From contig JACONQ010000008.1 of NCBI GenBank assembly GCA_014281115.1, positions 496,001 to 560,000 of the forward strand: DNA of 64,000 nucleotides, read 5' to 3'. Position 1 is the stretch's first letter. Each line of letters opens with the position of its first letter. The notes beneath the pieces are model-generated. The model searched no databases. It was given only the letters and a program-made list of their open reading frames with translations, and was not told where the DNA came from. Of the stretch, positions 34,595-44,394 are shown piece by piece. A program made the position numbers and the translations under genes. The stretch is from Laburnicola sp. R22_1 (taxonomy: Eukaryota; Ascomycota; Dothideomycetes; Pleosporales; Didymosphaeriaceae).

Positions 34595-34905
34595 AACCAA
34601 AGGGGAGCGCACGCACTGGGAGAGGTTGTGGTGGCGAAGAAGTAGTACGCTACAGAAATGGGAAGATGCGAGGTTCACAGACGCTAATCCCAAAGGGGGG
34701 GCACCGGAATGTAATCGCGCACAGCTGGACAAGCACAACCCGGGAGATGTTCTATCGGATCACAACATTGAGGTCAGAAGTGACACGCATCTTAGAGATG
34801 ACATATAGTTCGTGTCGTCATATTTTAGAGCGCGCCTGCATGAAGCGGGCAGTCGATCCATCATTGTATGTGTCCAGGGTATTGTCCCCCAACTTCATCA
34901 GCGCT
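34595..34905. other. Short gap between dcl2 start and proteasome alpha-2 end
   Basis: 311 bases containing the dcl2 promoter and the 3' UTR of the proteasome gene, which is transcribed in the same direction. No motif assigned. Confidence 0.5.
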
Positions 34906-35930
34906 CTACAAGTTGGTCAGGTAGTCCTCGACCTCTTGAGGGCTCAACTTCCTGAAGCGGGGCCCCTTAGCACCTTCCACACCCTCAAACCCAAGTAACC
35001 GATCTTCAGGCGGGCCGACAATGCCAATCTCGACCGTGTCGCCGTTCATCTCGCCTTCTATCGTCTCCTTCAGCGTGAGCAACGCGATGTGGATAGCATC
35101 CTCCAATTCCAGGCCCTCCGTGTACCTCTTCTCGAGAAAGGTCTTCGCGCTTGTCGCACTCTTGCCGATGGCCGTCGCCTTCCACGGAAAGTAGCTACCG
35201 CTGGGATCGACCTGATACAAGCTCGGCCCGCCCTTGCGAATGCCACCGGTCTTGTCACTGACCTTCTTCTTCTCCATATCTGCCTCCTCTTCGCTCTGCT
35301 TCGTGTTGGTCTCCGCCTCGGGTTCGATTCCATCGTCCCATCCTGCAATCAACAAGCTGACACCGTACGGCCTAACGCCGCCAGATTGCGTTGCCTCCTG
35401 CATAACCCGCGCGACGTCTTGCACCAGTATCCTCGTGGGCGGGTACTCGTTGTAGATGCGCTTGTAGCCGGTGTGTGAGACTTTGCGAGCCTTGTCGACG
35501 AGCACCCGATAGTCCGGGCCCATTCCTGAATAGACCATGCCGATATTTGGGGTTATCAAGCTGACTTTCGACGAGGAAGACGAGTCGATGAGCGGCGAAG
35601 ATGACTTCTTCTCGGTTGCGAGGACGATGCCATTCGTAGCTGAACGATACAATTTAGAATAGGCAGAGCAGATACAATAACATAGACGTACCTTTGATAC
35701 CTAGAGAGGTCACACCTTGATTGACTGCATTCAAGGCGTACTCTAGAGCAATGTTAGTTCTCATGGCCCGCTGGCGTGAACGTTCTTGTTTGGCGGAGTA
35801 ATGAGGGCCGTACCTATCTGCACCAGCTTTCCACTATGCTTTAATTAGCGAAGGGCATCCTACACATCAACGAGAGGAGTGTTTACCTAGGTGAGAATGT
35901 GGTGAGCGAGAAGGAGTATCGGTCGGCCAT
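34906..35930 (-). CDS. pre8: 20S proteasome subunit alpha-2 (Pre8)
   Basis: Outer-ring subunit of the 20S core. Complement exons 35887-35930, 35814-35833 (20 nt), 35692-35742 and 34906-35639 join in phase to 282 residues. N terminus [25 protein letters not shown] is the alpha-subunit signature that forms the gate; '[17 protein letters not shown]' and '[20 protein letters not shown]' are diagnostic of alpha-2. Relative to yeast Pre8 (250 residues) a charged insertion of about 35 residues (~142-177, '[23 protein letters not shown]') sits in a surface loop before 'SLYQVDPSG'. Divergent from the RING-CH gene. Confidence 0.96.
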
Positions 35931-36376
35931 TTTCGGTGCGTCGACAATGGAAGACGGGCACGCTGGGAGACGGAGGAGAGCGACCGAGAAAGAGGCGGAG
36001 TAGCAAGTGGAGGGGTTTCAAGGCCGGTCTGCGATGCTGTCGGAGCTGTGAGCTTCGCTAGGCAGGCTGGACGACGCGGTTCGCCAAGCGAGTCACGTGA
36101 TAGAACAGAAGCCCGAGCTTGGACCCATTCCGATTGTCGCCTTTGAGCTTCCACCGTCTTCTATTCGGCCACCGCCGCTGCGCCCCTGCCACCGTGTCAC
36201 ATCGACGCCGGAACATTTAAGTGGCGGATATTGGACATGGTTCGCTGGCTGTTTCAACCAAACCTATTCCAATGTTGCAGTTGTTCAACCGCCTTCATTC
36301 TGCCATGCGTCAATTCCAGTAAGAACCGCATTAACACACACCAAGCCACTCTTCAATAGCAGGTCCCATATTCACA
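35931..36376. promoter_or_regulatory. Divergent promoter, pre8 / RING-CH ligase
   Basis: 446 bases shared by two protein-degradation genes. It contains the 8-base palindrome TCACGTGA at 36093-36100 (a CACGTG core). No perfect Rpn4-type GGTGGCAAA element was seen. Confidence 0.5.
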
Positions 36377-37403
36377 ATGACTTCCACATCCGGATTCGAG
36401 CGTATGCCAGGATGGTTCTGGCCAGACGATGTTCCCAGAGAGGATCCGTCAGAAGCTTCATCTTCACCCAGGCAGCGAGCGCCGCCCCCCAGCTCTTCAA
36501 CATCTAGTGGGCCTTCGCAGGATGCCCCAGGTGCAGGCTCTTCAAGGCCCAGGCACTGGCCCCCGCGGCAATGCCGCATCTGTCTCGAAACTGTCCAACC
36601 TACCTTCGATGTGCCTTCGGACAATATTCCGGGTTTCCTCCAGTCCCCGGGCAATGTCAAGTACGAGGACGAAAATGGACGCCTGATTCGGCCGTGCATG
36701 TGCAAAGGCTCAGCCAAATACGTCCATGAAGGGTGTCTGCAAGCCTGGCGTCACGCAGATCCCAGCTACGGTCGTCGCAACTACTGGCAGTGTCCGACGT
36801 GCAGATTCAAGTATAGACTCGCACGATTAGGAGCTGGTAGAATTGTTGGGAGTATTGGTAAGTACCGGACTGGCTTCCCAATAGTGAGCTATACGTTAAC
36901 TTTTGCTTAGCTGCCCAAGTCATTTTGACCATCACGATTCTTATCGTGATGGTATTCCTCTTAGGGTTCGTTGCGGACCCTATTATCAACATGTACGTTG
37001 ACCCTTGGAGTTACCTGACACCCTGGAGGACGTCGCAGTATCAATACGATGATGAGTCTGTTACCTGGTACGAGCATTTCGCCAAAGGATTCGCCTCTAT
37101 GGGCGTTCTGGGTTTTTTAAAAGTTCTACTGGCCAGTCCATTGCATTTCTTCCGGATTGGTGGAGGCAGAGGCCGGACGACCGCTCGCGATCGGTACGAA
37201 CAGGTCAGCTGGATTATCATAGTAGTCGGAGTTGCCACCTTCTTAGTGGTAAGTATGATCACCCAAACATTGTGTAAGTTATCTCTAACCTATCGCAGGC
37301 GGTTTATAAAGGGGTGCGCGCATGGAGTCGCCGCACGCTTGAGAAAGCGGGCGAAAGAGTCATGGACGTTCAAGGTGAGGACGACGATGATGAGGATGAG
37401 TAG
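36377..37403 (+). CDS. RING-CH (MARCH-type) membrane E3 ubiquitin ligase
   Basis: Exons 36377-36857, 36911-37248 and 37299-37403 join in phase to 307 residues. An N-terminal Ser/Pro-rich region precedes a C4HC3 RING-CH finger with C66, C69, C107, C109, H117, C120, C139 and C142; the loop between C69 and C107 is long (37 residues). After the finger come hydrophobic segments ('VILTITILIVMVFLLGFVA', 'GVLGFLKVLLASPLHFF', 'SWIIIVVGVATFLV') predicting a membrane protein of two or three spans, probably ER or endosomal. The C terminus is strongly acidic (GEDDDDEDE). Substrates unknown. Confidence 0.9.
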
Positions 37404-37755
37404 CTTCAACGCCTCTCATGTATGAAATCGAGCATCATCACTAGCTTTCTGTTTTGTGGCCTCATGCTCCACCAGTTTCTCTTATATCTTCGCACACTCT
37501 TAAGCTACCTCGGTTTCTTCCTCTGTACCGTTGCAGCTAGTCTGCGTGCGCATATCGAATAGCCTGCGATCTCCGTATCAGCTTGTGCGTCTTGTACAAC
37601 TGTGTTGGAGCGCTTGGCCTCCGCCTTTGGCGCTTTCATATCGGCCAGGCCTGCTTCTTGGAACGCAACCTCTCCGCCTGGCTAAGAAAATGCTTTTGGT
37701 ACATTTTTCGCAGACTCGTGCACCGTCGCGGTTTGGGCGTCAGGGGGCACAATGA
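37404..37755. other. Convergent intergenic gap
   Basis: 352 bases between the stop codons of the RING-CH and coiled-coil genes. Nothing recognisable besides presumed 3' UTRs. Confidence 0.5.
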
Positions 37756-39494
37756 TCATCTGATATTGCACCACACCCTAGCTTTCAGCAGCACATTGCT
37801 TACTTCGGCGTTCTCACCGTACTCGTCACCGAACTTCTCTAGGCATGGAAAGACGCAGAACTGAAATGTGCGGTCTCCCTCCGTGTCGCTGTCTTCATCC
37901 ACCTCTGTGCCGAGGTCGTTGATCGACTCCATCCTCATATCGTCGAAGCTCATAACGGATCCCGCCTGACTTCGGAAGAACTGTACTCTGTACTGAGCTT
38001 TCTGTAGTAAGAGTGTGTTCTGGAATTCGGCCGTTACATTCAATATACTTTTTAGAGTCGACTGCGCCTCTGAGGGGAGGCTTGCGGACGTGAGCGTAAA
38101 CAACTGATGCAAGACATCACCCGCGAGGCAATGCATCAGCCGCGATTTCTCCTCTTCAAGTGCATGTTTCGCCTCGCTTCTCTGGAGACTGCGGATAGTC
38201 GCGCGTCGCCAATCGCAATAATCAGCGCCAGTGTCGTGGATGATTGCCGCGACATGCCTGAGCGATGCTAACGGCCCCGTCTGCGGTAATCCAACGATGA
38301 CTGGCTCGTGAAAGATACGCATCATCGCAACTGAGACGAGCCCCTGGAATAAAGCCAGACGGTCAGATGGCCCGAGGGTTCTGTAAGTCGGCGTTATGCC
38401 TTCAAGCGCTTTTACTGTTTCGAGCGGTATGTTGCTCAAATCTAGCTTTGTGCGTCGAAAATTGCTGATCACCCATTCTCGTACTCGATTGCTGAGCTGG
38501 GAGAGCGAGTCGGATAGCTCGCTATCTGTCGCTTGGGATTCTATACGTGTGAGCGAGGATATGCTTGACTTCAATGAAAGCAGTTGCTGCAATCGTTCTT
38601 GTGATTCTTTCTCGGTTGCGTGAAGTCTCGCTGTTAACTCGTTCCATTCGTCCTCATGTCGTGACTGTTGCGCCTGGTCTAACTTGGACTGATGTGTTGC
38701 CTCTAGCACTACGAGCTGGTCTTGTAAATGTTCTACTTTGGCGCGAAGGTCGTAGACTTGCTCTGCGAGATCTGTGCGTTGCTGGTTGAGCGATCGCTGG
38801 GGTGCGAGCTCAGTGTCGTATGTGCGAGAGTGAGAGGACGTCGGGCGAGAATCGGAGTGGAAAGCGCCTGGTGGACTTTTTGTCTGGTGATATGTCCCAG
38901 CTAGCTGTTTGCGATACCCTTGTATCGTCTCCCTATACACCAGCCCATGTTCTCTAAGTTTGGTCAGGTCTTCCCTCATGGCTTTCTGCTCTTCCATCGC
39001 TGCAGATAACGCTTGTTCCAGCTCCTGGATTCTTTCTGCCGCTGCCGTGGCCGTGGTATCATCTTTGACAGATCTCGATGGTTCCTCGGACCCCGCAGCG
39101 TCTTCGCAACTCGTGGATGCTCTTTCTTTCTCTTTTGACGATCGGTGATGTAACATGTCATTGAACGGATTCAGATGTAGGTTCTTCCTCCGCTGTGTCT
39201 CGTCCTTTTTCGGCTTTGCGGTCGCTATGGCGGCTTTGGGTGGGGCGCTGATGGCGGGGGAGTGTGACATTGAGAGCTTGGTAGAGGGAGGTTTCGAGCG
39301 CTTTACGCCGAGGCGGGATGAGAGCTCTGATGAAGGGCTGTTAGTTGGAGGGACTTGAGATGGGAAGCCTAGCACTTGGTGGATTGTTGCCCTACAGTTT
39401 GCGCATCACTTGTCCCAGGGGAACATCGAAGGCAATGGAAGGACGGTAATGAAGTGGTGCAGCGCGTACCAGTACTTTTCTTCTCTCCCGGCAT
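37756..39494 (-). CDS. Conserved-looking fungal coiled-coil protein, function unknown
   Basis: I did not recognise the family. The long exon (37756-39368, complement) has no ATG at its upstream end; an upstream mini-exon 39470-39494 (MPGEKKSTG) with a GTACGC donor and a CTAG acceptor joins in phase across a 101-nt intron and supplies the start, giving 545 residues. If that exon is wrong, translation would begin at the ATG at 39270. Residues ~110-150 and ~195-275 are heptad-rich coiled coil (RIQELEQALSAAMEEQKAM; DLRAKVEHLQDQLVVLEA). The C-terminal half is a predicted globular helical domain starting 'NRVREWVISNFRRTKLDLSNIP', ending with an acidic patch and 'FQFCVFPCLEKFGDEYGE'. No membrane segment or catalytic motif seen. 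Confidence 0.75.
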
Positions 39495-39930
39495 GGCAGT
39501 GGTGTATTAGATCCCGAGACGTTGTCATGTCTAGTTAAGTGATGCTAGTCATGCTACGGGAAAGCATTTTAAAGTCCATATGCGTGTGGATAGACTGTTT
39601 TCGACCCAAAGTTCACGGTCGGATAGACAATGTGTTGCGGGGCACCCTTCCGCCACGCGCCAGGCACGAGCGGCCTCCGCACGATCATCGCCAGGCTTCA
39701 ATGTTTACAGTACGCCTCCCCGGCGCCTGACTACCCAATGGTTCCCAGGCACCCATTTCGGTGACCTTGAAACCTGCGCCGCCTCGCTCGCTCCCTCCTG
39801 TTCAATTTTCGAGATTGCTCTCCAGGCTAGCTCTGGAGATCCCCGTCGCGCCCTTACGGACCCCACGCGTTCTCGTCCATGTAGCACTTACCGCCGCTCC
39901 TTGATTGTATTCTAGCAGGAAGAGAAGAAG
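39495..39930. other. Divergent intergenic region, coiled-coil / Hsp70-like
   Basis: 436 bases upstream of both genes; must contain both promoters. No motif assigned. Confidence 0.5.
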
Positions 39931-42051
39931 ATGGAGAGGAACCCCAGCATGACCAGTGTCTTTGGTGGGAGAGCAGGCAACATCCCCGTCGCGTTCAATC
40001 CGGGTGCGAATCAGAGCCCGGCGCCCGCGGTGAACAGCTTGCTGAAAGCGGGTCCTGCGCAGGATAGGTTGATCGTCGGTGTGGATTTTGGGACGACGTA
40101 TAGTGGTTCGTTGGCAATCGCGTCCCAGTATGGCCTGTGTGGAAGAATTGAGCTGATCTCGAAGTAGGCGTGGCTGCGGTGTATTCTGCGACACCGGACG
40201 ATATCGACATCATCAAGACATGGCCCGGCGGAAATGGTATAAAACCCCCCTACTTCGATCTGCCTTGTTCCTATCGCTCATATGTTTTCTCTATAGGAAT
40301 CACCTCCGACAAAGTGCCCACCGAAATCGCATACACCGACCCGTCTGACGCTACGAAGAACGGCCAGAGCATAAAATGGGGCTTCCAATTCAAACCCGAG
40401 GAAACGCGCCTCCGCTGCATAAAGCTCTTCCTCGACCGCAACCACAAATTGCCGCACTTTGTCTCCCCGCTCGAAACCGCCGGCCAGCTGCGCAAATATG
40501 AGAAGACCGTCATGGAAGCTGTTTCCGACTATCTCGCTCAGATATACAAGCATACGATGGAGACGCTGACGAGGAGATATGGCGAGACGTTTCTGAGCAT
40601 GACGAAGGTGGAATTCGTGCTGACGGTGCCAGCGGTTTGGTCGGATAGCGCGAAGGATGCGACGTTGAAAGCGGCTGAGAAGGCGGGCATGGGTAGCGGA
40701 AAGCAGTTGAAATTGATCAGTGAGCCAGAGGCTGCGGCTGTGTATACGCTGAAGGCTATCCAGCCGAACAATCTGAAGGTGGGGGACAATTTCATTGTTT
40801 GCGACGCTGGTACGTTCTATCTTTCTCGTATTTCGCTAGAACAAGATATGCTGATGATAGTAAGGTGGTGGGACGGTGGACCTGATCGCGTACAAAGTCA
40901 CCCAGCTCAATCCCCTCCGCGTCGAAGAATCCGCGGTCGGGACTGGTGGGCTATGCGGTTCCGCATTCCTCAATTACCGCTTCCAAGATCATGTCAAGCA
41001 GCGCATAGGCACTGAGCGCTACAGCATGATGCGGGAGAAGAAAGCGAAAACGTGGAACATGGGGCTGAAATACTTTGAAGAGTTCGTGAAGCGTAACTTC
41101 AACGAGGACGAGCATAACGAAGTCAACGTGCCGTTCCCAGGTCTCCCAGACGATGAAGAGGCAGGGCTCGATTCCGGTTTCCTAGTTATGAGCGCCGACC
41201 AGGTAAAGGAGATATTTGATCCCGTGGTTCAAGAGGTAATCTCGTTGGTGGAAGGGCAAGTGCAGAGTATACGAGCAAGAGGCGGACTTGTATGCGGCAT
41301 AGTACTCGTCGGCGGATTCGGACAATCCAACTATCTCTACAGCCAGATGAAAGCACACTTCAATAGCGCGCCGCCACCGCCGTATACTGAGCGTCCGACA
41401 CATGCGGTTGCGTTGAGCGCTGTACCCTCAATAGAGATTTTCCACCCGATACATGCGTGGACGGCAGTGGTAAGGGGTGCGGTGCTGAGAGGACTGGAGG
41501 GCAGTATGGTGGTTAGTCGCAGGAGCAGATGGCACTATGGGACGAGTTATGCGACAGTCTTCGATGAGGCGAAACACCCGATTGCGGACCGGTATTGGTC
41601 GCCATTGTGGGAGAGGTGGATGGTCAGCGATCGGATGCAGTGGCACATTGCAAAAGTACGTCAAACGTCTCTTTCCCAGCACCTCATCAATATTTTATAC
41701 TAACATCCTCCTCTCTAGGGCGCCCAAGTTTTCGAAAACTCTCCCATCTCGTTCCATTACACTAGAAATTTTCGACCTGGTCAATCCCTCATCGTAGAAG
41801 ACGATCTCATTGCATGCGACGCCGACGTTGCGCCCGACTCGTTTCGCAAGGGCCTCATCAATGTGTGCACGCTTACTACGGATTTGAACACTGTGCCGAA
41901 GAGTTTGTTCACGAGGTTGACGACTACGAAGGGTGTCGAGTTTGATAATTTGGATTTTACGCTGGATATGCGGATTGAGAGTGCAGGATTGGTGTTTGAA
42001 CTTATGGTGGATCGGGTGCGGTATGGAGGCGTAAGTGCAAAGTTTCATTGA
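39931..42051 (+). CDS. Fungal Hsp70-like actin-fold ATPase
   Basis: Belongs to the divergent fungal Hsp70-like family (HSPA12-like), not a general chaperone. Exons 39931-40105, 40168-40236, 40297-40809, 40865-41655 and 41719-42051 join in phase to 626 residues; two introns keep an open frame. Actin-fold motifs are present: phosphate-1 GVDFGTTYSG (50-59), 'EFVLTVPAVWSDSAKDA', 'LISEPEAAAVYTL', phosphate-2 'VCDAGGGTVDLIAYKV' (restored only after splicing at 40810-40864) and the adenosine motif 'GIVLVGGFGQSNYL'. A Pro/Ala-rich 45-residue N-terminal extension precedes the domain. There is no canonical Hsp70 substrate-binding domain or EEVD tail. Substrate and partners unknown. Confidence 0.9.
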
Positions 42052-42372
42052 TGGGCGCCAGGACACGGTATGGAGGGTTAGGTATGGAGTCTGTGACGGA
42101 CAAGTGCAATATGAAGCAGAAGCGCTCATGCTGGAATGATGTTGTGGGCTGTAATATCCCGAGCTTTAAGTATATACGAACTGTTAGGATACAATATAAG
42201 AAAGTATATAAAGAACATGTCGCTCCTAGCTCACAAGATGTTCAGTGTTGTCTTCACCCATTTGATCGTCCTAGGAAAGCGGCCGGGTAGGCTTCTGCTT
42301 TAGGAATAAGCTTGGCGCTCCCAAACACCAACACGCGCTCGACACACGCCGCGTCCATCTGCCTACGACGCG
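42052..42372. other. Short intergenic gap
   Basis: 321 bases between tandem genes: 3' UTR of the Hsp70-like gene and promoter of the CENP-Q gene. AT-rich around 42170-42215. Confidence 0.5.
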
Positions 42373-43536
42373 ATGGTGAGTCCCAAGAACCGTTATCTTT
42401 TATCCCCAACTAATTTATTTGTAGGCGCCGACGCGTCCAGGTCCAAAACAGGTTGCGAAGCGGCGGGGCAGACCTCCGGGTAGTCGCAATTCCACATCGA
42501 CGAGCAAACGAGGACCGAAGCCGAAGGCGAAGCCGGATACCCCAATTGATGTGCCTGGTCGAAAACGCAAGGCTCAAACTCAAGACAAAGGCGGGCGGTC
42601 AAGCTCGAAGAGGCAGCGGAAGTCAGGCACCGAGGGACAAATTGAAAAGTCGGGTTCAGCCAGAAAGCGCGGAGGCGCTTCACGATCCAACAATGAGCAG
42701 CCGCCCGACGATGACGCGGATGAGATCTCTGCTGCGCAGCCCAACGCGCAAACGAAGAAGTACGTGCAGCTGGCACCGCGCACGAGGAGAATTGCGCAGG
42801 AGAAAATAGACACCTGGCCGCAGGTCTCACCGCAGGTCCTGGAACAGATTGTCGAGACACTCAAGAGAGCCAAGAAGGATATCGTGAATACGCAACGGGA
42901 CGAACGCAGGGCTATTGCTGCGGATGACACGCTGAGCGCGCTCGTGCGGATGCTTGCGCGCCAGCTGTCAGGTTCGCGGATTCCTCCCCAGGCTAAAGAC
43001 ATTCACTTCAATATCGATAAGCTTACTGAGCGCTACACGCACCTCTTCCGAGAGGTGACTACGGAGCGTCATTCGAAGCAGTTACTCAAGGAGCAGGCGA
43101 AGGTGGCTCAGCACCTTCTCGAGAAAGACGAAGAAAGCTTAGGGCGGCTGAAGAAGAACGCAAAGGATTGGAAGACGGCGTGGAAGCAGCAAGAAAAACA
43201 GGGACGGGTGAGGGTGTCTATTTTCAACTGGGGTGAAAGTGCGCTAACATGGTTTAGTTGCATCCACTGCTGCAGGACCTGGAGGATGCTGAGATCGAGG
43301 GTGACAGGCCTGACGACATTGGCTTGAAGCGACGCAGGGCCGTCGATGTTTCAATGATCGATGCCCCTGATTCCGACCTCGCACCGCTTCTCGAGCAACT
43401 CCGACGCAGCCTAGAGAACCTGCAGGGTAACCACGAGCAAGTGGCGGGCATCGCTGCTGGCATGAGGAACGCGCAGGTGGCCCTGGACGACGTGCTCTTC
43501 AAACATGCCAGCGCAGAGCAATACGCTGCACTATGA
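42373..43536 (+). CDS. CENP-Q-like inner-kinetochore subunit, with an ATG-only first coding exon
   Basis: Component of the constitutive centromere network (CENP-Q/Fta7/Okp1 family). The model is 42373-42375 (ATG alone), 42425-43207 and 43258-43536: 354 residues. ATG is followed at once by GTGAGT, and the next exon starts GCGCCGACG after TTTGTAG, giving MAPTRPGPKQVAKRRGRPPG. The N terminus is very basic with AT-hook-like cores (RRGRPPG, KRGPKPK), fitting DNA or nucleosome contact. The CENP-Q domain follows: 'KYVQLAPRTRRIAQEKIDTWPQVSPQVLEQIVETL', 'SRIPPQAKDIHFNIDKLTERYTHLF', then coiled coil to 'WKQQEKQGRLHPLLQDL'. Family identity is strong; C-terminal end is in frame and conserved in style. 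Confidence 0.9.
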
Positions 43537-44394
43537 AAGTATTGGCATGCAGGCCCGGTTCGGTGTTTATTAGGGGGGACGGTTTAGCTGTTCTAAAGGT
43601 CTTGCATGGCGTGGCGTACGGGTTTCGATGCATGGAGTAACGGGGGACACGGCACTGGGGCTGTCTTCGCCGTTGTTGTCATGCTTCTGGGGAATACAAA
43701 GGCGCATTTTCAATACTCCGGCGCAGGGTCAGACGAAGGTGTGGGGGATACGCTGGCCGGTCGATAACACAGCACGGCTTGGAGTTACGGCGGCGCTGCC
43801 GGTGCGCAATTGGGGGATGTAGTCAGTCATCGAATACCATGGCCGTCTGCCGAATATAGAATCCTGCGTACCAAGCGCATGGTTCGCGGAGCCTTGCATG
43901 CAGAGCTAACCCAGGTCCACGACCAGCTGTGAGTGCGGCGAGAGCGGACGTTGATTGATTGGTGCTCTGTGGCACCCTCGGCGCGGCGGCAACGGATGGT
44001 CCTCGTGCGTCAGTCAAGCTGCGAGAGTTCTTTGTGTCTTGCCGTAGACTGTGCCCTGCCCAGCGCACCCGGCGGGCCTGGAGTCAAGCAAAGGCAAAGG
44101 CGGGCAGGATGGGGCGACTGGTCCACCCCCACCAGCTCACCAGCTCACGAGCACCTGGGAAGCCCCGCAAACATCCTCGGCTAGCGGCTCTCCTCTCGAA
44201 CTTGCTGAGGCGCGGACACACTGCACGGCCTGGCTTCGCAGCCTCAGCACTCGCGTGCCGCTGAAACATCGCCCGTGTCTGCCGCCACAAGCTCCCGTGC
44301 GTTACCATCCAACGTGCTGAGCCAGCTGCCAGGGCCCGGCGCCGCTTACTTTTTTTTTTGGTGTTGTTACCACGCGAGGGAAAACCACGGGGGG
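43537..44394. other. Upstream region of the AcuK-type regulator
   Basis: About 860 bases with the CENP-Q 3' UTR and the promoter/leader of the regulator gene. A T-run lies at about 44350-44359, close to the start codon. Overlapping open frames show no family resemblance. Confidence 0.5.

Noticed and set aside
39371..39375. Start of the coiled-coil protein at 39375
   Set aside because: The codon is GTG and lies next to an AG acceptor; an upstream ATG exon joins in phase.
42029..42061. GTAAGT...CAG possible last intron in the Hsp70-like gene
   Set aside because: The intron would be only about 31 nt, below a workable size, and the unspliced end (VRYGGVSAKFH) looks like a natural final strand.
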